Shown here in pieces: positions 1-8,652 of a stretch of 43,344 bases of DNA (positions within the stretch are counted from its first letter, which is position 1; the number at the start of each line of letters is the position of its first letter). The notes below the pieces were generated by a model. That model did no database searches, had not been told where the DNA came from, and saw only the letters and a list, made by a program, of their open reading frames with translations. Source of the DNA: Phycisphaerales bacterium. Lineage in GTDB: Bacteria; Planctomycetota; Phycisphaerae; Phycisphaerales; UBA1924. The stretch is taken from NCBI GenBank assembly GCA_022843045.1, contig JALHOJ010000029.1, positions 1 to 43,344 on the forward strand, written 5' to 3'. The position numbers were made by a program, and so were the translations under genes.

Positions 1-120
1 AGTGCGTTGCCCTGACTTCGGGCAGGCGTCGACCGCACGAGTGACTTGGGAGCGTTGGGTGAATCGCACGGACCTGTGGACGATTGCCATTCACTGAAGG
101 ACAACATCGACGTTCTTCTT

Positions 121-352
121 CACGCCGAAGGCGTGAAAGTCCGTAGCCGGGGGTGGAGGAGGCTTGGCGACGAAACCCCCGGCACGCCGCGCGAACGAAT
201 TGCAGTCCGAAGGACTGCTCGTGAAATCTTGCGACCTTACAAGCCCTACGAGCAGTCTTTCAGACTGCCATTGCGGCCTCTCATGCTTCCGGGGGTGGCG
301 CTCGCAGAGCCTCGCTTCACCCCCGGCTACAAACGACCAGGCCCTCGGCCTG
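121..352. repeat. Inverted pair of structured REP-like hairpin elements
   Basis: Two copies of one roughly 100-base element lie head to head. Copy 1 (121-218) has a hairpin CACGCC-gaa-GGCGTG (121-135), a 9-bp stem GCCGGGGGT/ACCCCCGGC (146-154 with 175-183) and a hairpin GCAGTCC-gaa-GGACTGC (202-218). Copy 2 (252-352, opposite orientation) has GCAGTCT-ttc-AGACTGC (252-268), CCGGGGGT/ACCCCCGG (289-296 with 319-326) and CAGGCC-ctc-GGCCTG (338-352). Stem bases differ between copies but pairing is kept. The rest of 1-415 shows no credible gene; one reading frame crosses it but consists of these repeats. Confidence 0.8.
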
Positions 353-415
353 AAGACACGAACGTTTATCTGAGTGGCATTCGACCTGGGGGACAGGTCC
401 GTGCCACGGTGGGGG

Positions 416-2047
416 TCACCAGATCCAGCGCATGTTGCCGACGTCGGGCATGGGGACGCCGTAGGGCCATTGTGGGGCGGGGAAATAGACGAAGAAGGCC
501 TTGCCGATGAGCAGGTCGCGGTGGACGACGCCCACGCGGGGTTCGACTTCCATGACCCAGGGGTTGACGGTTTCCCAAAGGCGGCCGTCGAGGCTGCTGG
601 GGCTGTTGTCGCCGCAGACGAAGAACTGGTCAGGCGAGGTTTCGAGCGTGGTGCTCGGGTGGGTGGCGAGGGCGGGGACGCCGCGGACGCCGCCGTATGC
701 GCCGGAGTGGACGCCTGGCTGGTAGAAGAGGTCGCGGTCCATGCTGACGCGCGAGAGGGAGAGGGGTGCGCCAGAGAAGTCCCACCAGGCTCGTGCGCGG
801 GTGTAGCGGGCTTCCTGCAGGAGCGGGTTGCCGGCTTGCGCGAAGTCCTGCAGGGTGAGTTGCATGGCGTTGGCGAGGCGTTCCTGTGGGGACCAGTCGT
901 AGCCGGCGCTGGCGACTTGGTCGCCGTTGATCCAGAGCTGGAGGGTCTGGTCGACGTGCCAGAACTCGAGGTTGCTCACGTTGTCCACGGGCAGTGGAGC
1001 GTCGAGGGTCGCGGTGCCCAGGGTCTTCCATGCGGGGTCCTGCGGGCCTTCGGGATTGGTCAGCGGTCGCATCTTGAGCGTGACGCTGGTGCCCGCGATC
1101 TCGGCGCGGAACAGGTGGCGACGGGACTGCACGGTCGCGGCGATGGTGCCGCCTGCGGCCTTGGGCTTGACGCCCAGGCTCATGCGCAGGTCGCTGACGG
1201 GATAGGTGTTGCCGCCGTTGGCGCCTTGGAGGACGATGCCGCGAGCGCGATCGACGGGGTATTCGTTGCCATTGGGCAGGACGTTGTAGCCGTAGACGTC
1301 GAAGATGGGGTAGCGATCGGCGTCCCAGTCCAGGCGCGCGGGGGCGGTGCCCGTCAGTTCATAAACGCCGGTTTTGCCGAGCGTCCAGGCGTTGCTGGAC
1401 TTGCTTTCGGCGTCATTGGCGAGCCAAGGGCTGCGCCACCCGGTATCGCGGAGGGGCGCGTAGGAACTGTCGAAAACGGGTTGCCAGAGCTGGCGCTGGG
1501 CGCGCTCGGGCTTGGTCGCAACTTTCCAGCCGTCGAGCGCCCAAGGGGAGACGTCCTTGCGGTCGTCGGCCTTGGGCGTGCGGACGAAGACGTCGCCGTC
1601 GATGAGGGCGAGTTGCTCGTTGGGCAGGCCGATGAGGCGCTTGATGAAGTTCTGCGTCGGGTCGGTGGGGTTCTTGAAGACCACAACGTCAAACCGCTTG
1701 GGGTCGTAGACGCTGTAAAGGTACTTCATCACGAAGATGCGGTCGCCTGCCCGGCTGCGAAACGTGGTTTCGAGTTCGCGGCCGGTGTAAGGATCAAAGC
1801 CGCGGACGGGGCCGCGAGCCTGCATGGGCGGGCCAACGGCCCACTCTGCGCCGGAATCGGGGCTTTTGAATTGGTGGTGCTGGCCGCGGAGCGTGGGGGC
1901 CATCGAGCCGGTGGGGATCAGGAACGCCTCGACAACGAAGCCGCGGAAGAGGAAGGCCATCGCGAAGGCGATGATGATGCTGGTCAGGGTTTCCTTGATG
2001 TCCGTCTTCTGCGGCTGGGCTTGGGGAGATGGGGCGGCGGCGGGCAT
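416..2047 (-). CDS. lepB: Signal peptidase I with large insertion
   Basis: This is the membrane-bound Ser/Lys endopeptidase that removes signal peptides from exported proteins. A transmembrane segment (about residues 20-42) runs into the box containing PTGSM with catalytic Ser48. The KRLIGLP box supplies the probable catalytic Lys136, and box E reads CGDN with GDN near 479-481. The protein is 543 residues, far longer than the usual 200-350, because about 320 residues are inserted between the Lys box and box E. The inserted part includes a stretch resembling a LamG/concanavalin fold (around LQLWINGDQ). After the serine box, where I recall planctomycete homologues carrying a CPKCG-type zinc ribbon, this protein has SPDSG with no cysteines. 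The start is an ATG at 2047 without a clear Shine-Dalgarno. It lies 96 bases downstream of a co-directional membrane protein gene. The peptidase call is firm; the role of the insert is unknown. Confidence 0.93.
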   Translation of the reverse strand: MPAAAPSPQAQPQKTDIKETLTSIIIAFAMAFLFRGFVVEAFLIPTGSMAPTLRGQHHQFKSPDSGAEWAVGPPMQARGPVRGFDPYTGRELETTFRSRAGDRIFVMKYLYSVYDPKRFDVVVFKNPTDPTQNFIKRLIGLPNEQLALIDGDVFVRTPKADDRKDVSPWALDGWKVATKPERAQRQLWQPVFDSSYAPLRDTGWRSPWLANDAESKSSNAWTLGKTGVYELTGTAPARLDWDADRYPIFDVYGYNVLPNGNEYPVDRARGIVLQGANGGNTYPVSDLRMSLGVKPKAAGGTIAATVQSRRHLFRAEIAGTSVTLKMRPLTNPEGPQDPAWKTLGTATLDAPLPVDNVSNLEFWHVDQTLQLWINGDQVASAGYDWSPQERLANAMQLTLQDFAQAGNPLLQEARYTRARAWWDFSGAPLSLSRVSMDRDLFYQPGVHSGAYGGVRGVPALATHPSTTLETSPDQFFVCGDNSPSSLDGRLWETVNPWVMEVEPRVGVVHRDLLIGKAFFVYFPAPQWPYGVPMPDVGNMRWIW

Positions 2048-2143
2048 GTGGGGGACAGTACGGGGGTGGGCGGGGAGTGGTGCGGTCGTGGGGAAAGGGG
2101 AAGCGGCCAGACGGGTGGGATGAGTTGTTTCGCACGACTCGCT

Positions 2144-4132
2144 TTATCGGGAGCGATCGGACTCGACGACTTTGCGGCGCTTGGGCGGGGCGGGGAGGTC
2201 GATTATCCAGGTCAAGGGTTGGAAGCGGCCTGCAGCGGCGAGGGTTGCGGTGCGGGGGGTCTCGACTTCGAGGATGATCTCACCGCCTTGCATGACGCCA
2301 TCGACTTCGACGGCACCTGTGCGGAAGGCCAGGTGGGTGACGGGATCGATGCCGCCATCGGGACGGGTGACAAACGGAACGCAGCGATCGAAGGGCATCC
2401 AGCGAGCGGCGGCGGGAATCTGCTTGGGTTTCCAGCCGGTGGAGGCGAGGGCGTCGTCGGCATCGGCGGGCGGTGGCCAGTGTTCCAGCGTGTTGGGCCA
2501 GGGCATGGGGCCGTGGCGAAGGGCGTGGGTGGGCGTGACGGCGAAGGCGAGGGTGACGTCGGGATGGACGAAGGAAGCGGCGAGTTGGGGCTGGTGCAGG
2601 GCGATGCGGGTGAAAGACGGGAAGGCGAAGGACCAGTAGAAGGGCCCAACGAACGAGGCGTCCAGGCGTTGGCGGCCGGTTTGCACGGGCCAATCGTCGC
2701 AGCGAACAGGCATAAGGATGGAATCGGCGGGGAGATCGTGGAAGCGATCGCGGAGCGCCTGGGCGATGAGCTGATCGTGGCGCCAGCGGAGCTGGAAGGC
2801 TCGCTGCATGCCGACCATCGAGAGGGCGCCGAGAGCGATGATGCTCGCGAAGCACAGCAGGCAGACGGCACGGGCGAGCGGGCCGAAGCGATTGACCAGC
2901 CACGCCAAAGCTCGCTCGACGGGGCCCGCGAGACAGACCAGCGATGCGACCAGCAGTATGGCGGTCATGCGCGGGCGCATGCGGGCATCGACCATCGCCA
3001 GGGGCAAGCACGCGCCGACAAACATGAACAGGCCCGCGGCGCTGATCGCGGCATGGCGGAGCGCGGGGCTGGCGCCGAGGGGGGCGAGGGCGCGTTCGAC
3101 GAAATGCTCGCGGGCGATCCAGCGCCAGGCTAGCGCAAGCACGCCGAGCGTTCCAATTGCGACCGCCAGGGCACGCGCGGGGTGTGCAAGGGCGGTTTCA
3201 ATTCCCGAGCGAGCAGCGGCGAGGCCCTGCGTGCGCAGGAGCAGTTCTCGCCAGCCAGCGTCGATCATGGAAAGCCAGCGGCGGGGCCAGAACTCGACGG
3301 GGACGAAGCCGGACGCAGCGCCCGCGCCAGACTGAGACATGACCACGAGGGCGATGCCGACGGCGAAGATCGCAGCGAGCACAGCGAGGGGCGCGGCGGC
3401 GTGCCAGGCTTCGCGGCGCGAGCTTGCGCTCCGAGCGAACGCATCGGGACGTGCGGCAAGGTACAGCAAGGGCAGGCCCAAGAGTGCGCCGGCGGGTTGT
3501 TCGTTGGAGGCGACGAGGACTATGGCGGCAAGGGCGAAGGCGATGAGGAGGCACGCCTTGTGCGTGCGTGAGGCAGTGATGGCGAGGCGTGCCCAGAAGA
3601 GGTACAGCATCGCGCACGCGACCGCCGCGCCGGTGGCGACGCCTGAGAGGAAGCCGTTGGCCCATAGCGCCACTTCGAAGTGGCTGGGCCAGGCGAGGTA
3701 GAGCAGGCAGCAGGCTGCGGCGATCGCTCGGGTTCGTCCGAGCGTGCGGAGCAGGGCGTAGAGCAGGAGTGCCGTGCCGGCGTGGGCGCACGCGATGACG
3801 AGGTGCACGATCCAGGGATGATCCCACGAGTTGGCGACCAGGGAGGTCACGCCGATGGTGAGGAACGGGCGCCAGAAGGGCGTGGCGGGGTTGGGCGGTT
3901 CGAAGGGTGTGGGCGCGGGGAGGATGTGGAGGGGGCCAGATTCACCCAGCAGGCCGCGCTCGGCCATGAAGTAGTCGTCGTTCCAGAAACCGATGTCCCC
4001 TAGCAGGAAGAAGGTGCTTACGAACCACACGAGCACGAACGCGCCAGCGAACCATGCGCGAAAGACGCGGGCGGATTGGTTTTCCGCGCCAACATGCGCG
4101 GCGACTGCGCGTGGATGGAACGACACTGGCAC
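2144..4132 (-). CDS. Multi-pass GT-C-like membrane protein
   Basis: This is a large integral membrane protein with about ten or more hydrophobic segments and a C-terminal soluble part. Near the first membrane segment it carries GFWNDDYF, an acidic pair typical of the first outer loop of GT-C glycosyltransferases. It is followed by a WRPF/..H..H pattern like that of TMTC or dolichyl-phosphate-sugar transferase relatives. I infer that it transfers sugar from a lipid carrier at the membrane, but no substrate can be named. The frame is open up to 4354, which would overlap the divergent glycosyltransferase start. I chose the GTG at 4132, preceded by AGGAG (complement of 4145-4149) at a long spacing; the start is uncertain. 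It is co-directional with lepB and may share its transcript. Confidence 0.7.
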   Translation of the reverse strand: MPVSFHPRAVAAHVGAENQSARVFRAWFAGAFVLVWFVSTFFLLGDIGFWNDDYFMAERGLLGESGPLHILPAPTPFEPPNPATPFWRPFLTIGVTSLVANSWDHPWIVHLVIACAHAGTALLLYALLRTLGRTRAIAAACCLLYLAWPSHFEVALWANGFLSGVATGAAVACAMLYLFWARLAITASRTHKACLLIAFALAAIVLVASNEQPAGALLGLPLLYLAARPDAFARSASSRREAWHAAAPLAVLAAIFAVGIALVVMSQSGAGAASGFVPVEFWPRRWLSMIDAGWRELLLRTQGLAAARSGIETALAHPARALAVAIGTLGVLALAWRWIAREHFVERALAPLGASPALRHAAISAAGLFMFVGACLPLAMVDARMRPRMTAILLVASLVCLAGPVERALAWLVNRFGPLARAVCLLCFASIIALGALSMVGMQRAFQLRWRHDQLIAQALRDRFHDLPADSILMPVRCDDWPVQTGRQRLDASFVGPFYWSFAFPSFTRIALHQPQLAASFVHPDVTLAFAVTPTHALRHGPMPWPNTLEHWPPPADADDALASTGWKPKQIPAAARWMPFDRCVPFVTRPDGGIDPVTHLAFRTGAVEVDGVMQGGEIILEVETPRTATLAAAGRFQPLTWIIDLPAPPKRRKVVESDRSR

Positions 4133-4346
4133 GGGCCGAGCGTACTCCTGCGCGCGGGCTTGGAGTGATTCAGTTAGCCCCCGCGCAACCTCCGAACAAA
4201 CGGGCTTGATCGCTGGCTGAATGTCATGGCTCGCTTGCCCCTTGCCTTGCCCCGCGCTACGTTCGCCTTGGGGTTGGGGGAGGCGTGCAGGCGTTGGCGC
4301 GACGATCGCGCGGGCGGCATGCACACGTGGAGACTCGATCAGAGGC

Positions 4347-6605
4347 ATGCGCATCGCCCTCGTCAGCCGGGAGTTCGCGCCGTTCCAAGGGTGGGGCGCG
4401 GGAACCTACGCGTCGCTCGCGGCGGGTGCGCTCGCGGAGGCGGGGCATGAGGTGCACGTGCTGACGGGCGATCCGCGGGCTCTGCACGAAGGGCCCAAGT
4501 TGCGACCCGGCGTGCAGTTTCACGTGGTCGACCTTGAGAAGCCGTTTCCGGCGAGCATGGCCGGGCTGCCGTGCTTCGCGGCGGGGCCGCAGCGATATGC
4601 GTGGGGCGTGTGGGAAACGCTGCGAAGCCTGCACGAGAAGCATCAGTTTGAGATCATCGAGTTTCCGGATTTTCTGGGCGAGGCGTACTTCTGCATTCGG
4701 GGGAAGCGCACGCTGGGGGTGTTTGCGGATGCGTTGTTGTGCGTGCGAGCGCACATGACAATTGGGCTAATTCGGTCGATCAACCAGGACGACTGGCTGG
4801 ATCAGGAGCGGGTCACGGTCGAGCACATGGAGCAGTGGTCGCTGGCGCATGCGGATGCGGTGATTGCGCCGTGTGAGGACTTGTCGAGCATCATCGTCGA
4901 GCGGCTTAAGTTCTGGGGCAACACGCCGAAGCGATTGCCACCACATTTGGTGCTGCCCTATCCGATTCCGGTTGAGCAACAGCGGCGCGAGATGGACTAT
5001 CGCGAGCCGCGTGAGGGCGATGGGCCGACGGTGCCGACGATCGTGTACTGCGGGCGATACGAGCGGCGCAAGGGCGTGCATGTGCTGGTGCAGGCGGCGC
5101 AGCAGTTGATGCGGGAGGGCGTTGCGCCGGGGCTGACGGTGCGGCTGATCGGGGATGACACCAGTACCGGGCCTTTGCAGACGTCGTATCGAGCGTGGCT
5201 GGAGTCGATGATCGCGCCGGAGCATCGGGATGCGTTTCGATTTGTGCCACGGGCAAGCCGTGAGCAGCTTGGAGCGATTTATCGCGGAGCGACGGTGGTG
5301 TGCGTGCCCAGCCTCTGGGAGAACTTTCCGTTTGCGTGCACGGAATCGATGCTGATGGGGGCGTGCGTGGTCGGCACGCGCCAGGGCGGGATGCGGGAGA
5401 TCATCGAGAATGGCCTGAGCGGGCTGGTTGCCGAGTCTCAGACGCCCGAGGGGCTTGCTTGGTGCCTGCGAAAGGTGCTGACGGATGCGTCGCTGCGAGC
5501 GTCGATGGCGGCGCGCGCTCCGGAGCGAATCGCGAAGGTGTGCGATCCCAAGCGGGTGTGCGAGCGATTCATCGCGTTTGCGGCGGGGCTTCGCGAAGAG
5601 CAGGAGCGCGAACACCAGCGCACGCGAAGCGATTCGAGCGTCGTACGTATCGGGCAGAGCGGCTCGGAACCACCCGCGCCGCTCGTGAGCGTGATCGTGC
5701 CGGTCTACAACTTGCATCAGTACCTGCCCGACACGCTGCGGAGCATTCGCGAGCAGAAGCTGTCGCTTGCGTCCGGTACTGTCGCGATCGAGACGATCAT
5801 CGTCGATGACGGCTCGACCGATGCGGGGACGATCGCCGCGATTGATGCGTTGGAGCGCGCTGGGGACGCGTCGCTGCGGGTGGTGCGGATTGCGCATGCG
5901 GGGCTGAGCGCGGCTCGCAACGCCGGCGTTGCGGCGGCGAGGGGGCGGTATGTGCTGCCGCTGGATGCGGATGACATGCTTGCGCCAGGGGCGATTGAAA
6001 AGTTGGTCGGAGCGGCGGAACGGAATCCGGGGGCGTCGTTCATCACTGCGCCGCTGCGATCGTTTCCGGAGCATCCGGAAAAGCCGGTGGCAGGCTGGAT
6101 TCCGCTGGGGGGCGATGATCACCTCATGTATGTGATGAACGGGGCGAGCAGTTGTGTTGCGCTGATGGAGCGCGAGTGGGTGCAGAACGTGGGCGGGTAC
6201 GACACGTCGTTCCCGGCGTATGAAGACTGGGACTTGTACTGCAGATTGATCGAGGAGATCGGGCCTGGCGAAGTGATCCCAGAATTTTTGGTGCTGCATC
6301 GGCTGCGGGGCGAATCGATGATGCACACGCTCTCGCGGAAGCGGCATCATCTGCTGCGGGCGCGGATCGCGGCGCAGTACTCGCATCTCTCGTCCAATCC
6401 CGGGCGCTCGATTCGATTCATGCTGGGAGACAGCGTGAATCTGGATCAACTCGACGCGGCGGTGGCGGATCATGCGTCGGTGGAGCGGCGGGCGCGCGAG
6501 TTGATTCAGCAGAACGTGCGGTATCGGTGGGCGGATGCGATCAATCGGGTGCTGAAGCGGGTGGGAGTGCATGCGGTGTTGAAGCGGGTGTTGGCGAGGC
6601 GGTGA
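4347..6605 (+). CDS. Fused GT4-GT2 glycosyltransferase
   Basis: A 752-residue protein joins two glycosyltransferases. Residues 1 to about 430 form a GT4 (GT-B fold) enzyme: N-terminal MRIALVSREFAPFQGWG with its glycine-rich loop, YCGRYERRKG near 233, and the donor-binding PSLWENFPFACTESM segment near 320. From about 446 a GT2 (GT-A fold) domain begins with VSVIVPVYN, then DDGSTD near 487 and the metal-binding DADD near 540. The two activities probably add successive sugars to a glycolipid or polysaccharide at the cytoplasmic face. The start is the ATG at 4347, where the GT4 fold begins; AGAGG lies very close upstream. kdsA follows by 82 bases, supporting an envelope polysaccharide role. Donor and acceptor cannot be read from sequence. 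Confidence 0.88.
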   Translation: MRIALVSREFAPFQGWGAGTYASLAAGALAEAGHEVHVLTGDPRALHEGPKLRPGVQFHVVDLEKPFPASMAGLPCFAAGPQRYAWGVWETLRSLHEKHQFEIIEFPDFLGEAYFCIRGKRTLGVFADALLCVRAHMTIGLIRSINQDDWLDQERVTVEHMEQWSLAHADAVIAPCEDLSSIIVERLKFWGNTPKRLPPHLVLPYPIPVEQQRREMDYREPREGDGPTVPTIVYCGRYERRKGVHVLVQAAQQLMREGVAPGLTVRLIGDDTSTGPLQTSYRAWLESMIAPEHRDAFRFVPRASREQLGAIYRGATVVCVPSLWENFPFACTESMLMGACVVGTRQGGMREIIENGLSGLVAESQTPEGLAWCLRKVLTDASLRASMAARAPERIAKVCDPKRVCERFIAFAAGLREEQEREHQRTRSDSSVVRIGQSGSEPPAPLVSVIVPVYNLHQYLPDTLRSIREQKLSLASGTVAIETIIVDDGSTDAGTIAAIDALERAGDASLRVVRIAHAGLSAARNAGVAAARGRYVLPLDADDMLAPGAIEKLVGAAERNPGASFITAPLRSFPEHPEKPVAGWIPLGGDDHLMYVMNGASSCVALMEREWVQNVGGYDTSFPAYEDWDLYCRLIEEIGPGEVIPEFLVLHRLRGESMMHTLSRKRHHLLRARIAAQYSHLSSNPGRSIRFMLGDSVNLDQLDAAVADHASVERRARELIQQNVRYRWADAINRVLKRVGVHAVLKRVLARR

Positions 6606-6617
6606 GGTGAGAATGTC

Positions 6618-6660
6618 GAGGGCCTAGAAGGCCCTCTGACTCACGGGCGGGACGCCCGTG
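6618..6660 (+). repeat. Double-hairpin intergenic repeat
   Basis: Two perfect 8-bp hairpins with three-base loops sit in tandem just after the glycosyltransferase stop: GAGGGCCT-aga-AGGCCCTC (6618-6636) and CACGGGCG-gga-CGCCCGTG (6642-6660). The second hairpin and its flanking GACT/AGTC recur in opposite orientation at 33785-33807. There is no T-run, so this is a dispersed repeat that could also slow or end transcription. Confidence 0.8.
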
Positions 6661-6687
6661 CTGCCGCTGGGTGCGATATCCTCGGAC

Positions 6688-7554
6688 ATGTCCACCGCTC
6701 GCTTGTGTTCGGTCGGTTCGGTTCGCATCGGTCAAGGCCAGCCTCTCGCGATCATCGCGGGGCCGTGCTTGTTTGAATCGCTGGAGTTGGGGCTTGCAAT
6801 CGGGCGCACGGTGCGTGACACGTGCCAGAAGCTGGGCCTGCAGTACATCTTCAAGGCGAGCTTTGACAAGGCGAATCGTTCGTCGATCAAGTCGTCGCGC
6901 GGGCCCGGCATTGATCGCGGCATGGAATGGTTCCGCACGGTGCACAAGGAACTGAGCGTGCCGGTGACGACCGATGTGCATGAGCCCGCGCAGTGCGAGC
7001 CGGTCGCGCGGGTGGTGGACTTGCTGCAGGTGCCGGCGTTCCTTTGCAGGCAAACCGACTTGCTGATCGCGGCGGGGCACGCGGCGCAGGCGCATGGGCG
7101 GGGTGTCAACGTCAAGAAGGGGCAGTTCCTCGCGCCGCACGAGATGGCCGGTCCCGTGCGCAAGCTCGAAGAAGCCGGCTGCACCAACATCCTGCTGACG
7201 GAGCGGGGCACGACGTTTGGCTATGGGCGGTTGGTGAATGACTTTCTGGGGCTGGGCGACATGATGGAGCTGAAGTTGCCGCACAATCCCGCGGGTTTGC
7301 CGCCGCCCGTGTGCTTTGATGCGACGCACAGCACCCAGCTGCCCGGCGCGGGGGAGACGACAGGCGGGCGGCCCGAGCGGGCAAGTCTGCTCGCGAAGGC
7401 AGCGGTGGCTTCGGGCGTGCACGCGGTGTTCATCGAGTGTCACCCCACGCCCGCCAAGGCCCAGAGCGATGCGAGCACGATGATGGCGCTGGAGGAGGTG
7501 CCCGCGTTGCTCGCGACGCTGGCGCGGATTCGCGGGGCGATCGCGGCAAGCTGA
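6688..7554 (+). CDS. kdsA: KDO-8-phosphate synthase
   Basis: 3-Deoxy-D-manno-octulosonate 8-phosphate synthase condenses phosphoenolpyruvate with arabinose 5-phosphate in the cytoplasm, the committed step to KDO for the lipopolysaccharide inner core. The 288-residue protein has the usual family length. It shows IIAGPC (Cys27), KASFDKANRSS, TDVHEP, KKGQFLAP, GTTFGYGRLV and DATHS in order. Cysteine after AGP, where metal-independent enzymes have asparagine, places it in the metal-dependent class known from Aquifex. I start at the ATG at 6688 because upstream codons belong to the repeat. It is downstream of the fused glycosyltransferase in the same direction. With the LpxL-like and PagL-like genes near 34-35 kb, it argues for a lipid A/KDO outer membrane. 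Confidence 0.95.
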   Translation: MSTARLCSVGSVRIGQGQPLAIIAGPCLFESLELGLAIGRTVRDTCQKLGLQYIFKASFDKANRSSIKSSRGPGIDRGMEWFRTVHKELSVPVTTDVHEPAQCEPVARVVDLLQVPAFLCRQTDLLIAAGHAAQAHGRGVNVKKGQFLAPHEMAGPVRKLEEAGCTNILLTERGTTFGYGRLVNDFLGLGDMMELKLPHNPAGLPPPVCFDATHSTQLPGAGETTGGRPERASLLAKAAVASGVHAVFIECHPTPAKAQSDASTMMALEEVPALLATLARIRGAIAAS

Positions 7555-7608
7555 TCACGGCGCCGAACTTCAAGAGGGCGGGGAAGCAAGCGAGAGGTGA
7601 GTGGACGT

Positions 7609-8370
7609 ATGCCGCCAGTTCTGTTGATCTTCATCGGCGTCGCCGTCTTTGTCGTGCTGGTGGTCGTGCTGGCGATGTGGGGCGCGAAGCAGCGGCGCGA
7701 GGGGATCCGTGCCGCGTTGGGCGTGGTCGGCCTCACGATGATCGACAAGTCGGAGATTGACGAGAAGAGCCGCGTGTGGTCGCGGATCGCGACGCCCTTT
7801 GGCAAGCACATGTGGAACGACGGGCCCAAGGGCATTCAGTGGTTCGCCGAGGGGAGCGTGAACGGCTTACCGGTGGTGGTCATCGAGCATCGCTATGCGA
7901 CGGGTGCGGGGAAGAATCGACGACTGCACTATCACTCCGCGGCGACGGCGGTGGGCGTGAAGGGGCTGCCCCGCATCTATGTGCGTGAGAAACATCTGGG
8001 CGACAAGCTCATGGGCTTGTTCGGGGCCGAGTCCATCAGCATCGGCGATGAAGCGTTCGAGAAGCACTTTCGCATTTTCTGCGAGGGCGACAACGCGATC
8101 CCGGGCGCGTTTCTGACGCCTGGTCTTCGCGCGTGGTTGCTGGCGCAGCCGAGGCATGATCTGCAACTCATCACGGGTCCCGAAGGATTGACCACATGCC
8201 TCGCCAAGATGCTGGGCAAACCCGAGCAGGTTGCCGCTTTGGCTCGCAAACCCGCCGAGGCGCTCGCCGCGCTGGCAGCAACGCCCCCGAGCGGCGGAGC
8301 AATCGACGGGAAGGCGGATGAGCAAGATGAGGATCGCTTCGGCGCGGCGGTCACCCGGAACGTTCGATAA
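7609..8370 (+). CDS. Membrane-anchored protein of unknown function
   Basis: I do not recognise the family. The 253-residue protein begins with one strong membrane segment (residues 4-25), followed by a soluble domain with alternating strand-like segments. The tail is rich in alanine, glycine and acidic residues. The ATG at 7609 is preferred because AGAGGTGA lies 7-8 bases upstream; a GTG at 7597 in frame overlaps that site. It follows kdsA by 54 bases and may be co-transcribed, but nothing in the sequence ties it to KDO synthesis. Confidence 0.7.
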   Translation: MPPVLLIFIGVAVFVVLVVVLAMWGAKQRREGIRAALGVVGLTMIDKSEIDEKSRVWSRIATPFGKHMWNDGPKGIQWFAEGSVNGLPVVVIEHRYATGAGKNRRLHYHSAATAVGVKGLPRIYVREKHLGDKLMGLFGAESISIGDEAFEKHFRIFCEGDNAIPGAFLTPGLRAWLLAQPRHDLQLITGPEGLTTCLAKMLGKPEQVAALARKPAEALAALAATPPSGGAIDGKADEQDEDRFGAAVTRNVR

Positions 8371-8652
8371 CGCCGTGAACTTGGGCCTGGAGCGTGTGCT
8401 AGCTTGGAGAATTGTCTCTCAAACGAGGGACACCTTGGGGGTCGCTCGAGTGTGCTTGAAAGTTCCGCAAACAGTTGCTGAAGAGCGCGGCAATCGACTA
8501 GCAGTGAACTTCGATTTCCTGTATGATTGCGTATCGGTGGCGCCTACGGGCGGTTTGGTGTTCGTTCGATGGCGGACTCTTTACGCCAATCGTGGTGCAT
8601 TGGTCGCGGCGGAGACTTCGCGCGGTGCGTTGGGACGGAGAAGGTCGAGCAG
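8371..8652. other. Intergenic region before the metzincin gene
   Basis: I find no gene, RNA, strong hairpin or convincing promoter pair in these 282 bases. A frame runs through the last 126 bases in phase with the downstream gene, but it lacks a signal peptide until the ATG at 8653. It presumably holds the promoter of the secreted metalloprotease gene. Confidence 0.5.

Noticed and set aside
121..352. CRISPR-like array
   Set aside because: There are only two copies, in inverted orientation, with no regular spacers and no cas genes nearby.
46..510. 154-codon plus-strand frame at the left edge
   Set aside because: It is made of the inverted hairpin repeats and runs into antisense lepB; no protein-like features.
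374..3133. 919-codon open frame on the plus strand
   Set aside because: It is antisense to lepB and the GT-C-like gene, which have clear family motifs. GC-rich codon bias on one strand creates long open frames on the other.
4767..6572. 601-codon minus-strand frame
   Set aside because: His/Arg/Pro-rich shadow of the GT4-GT2 gene.
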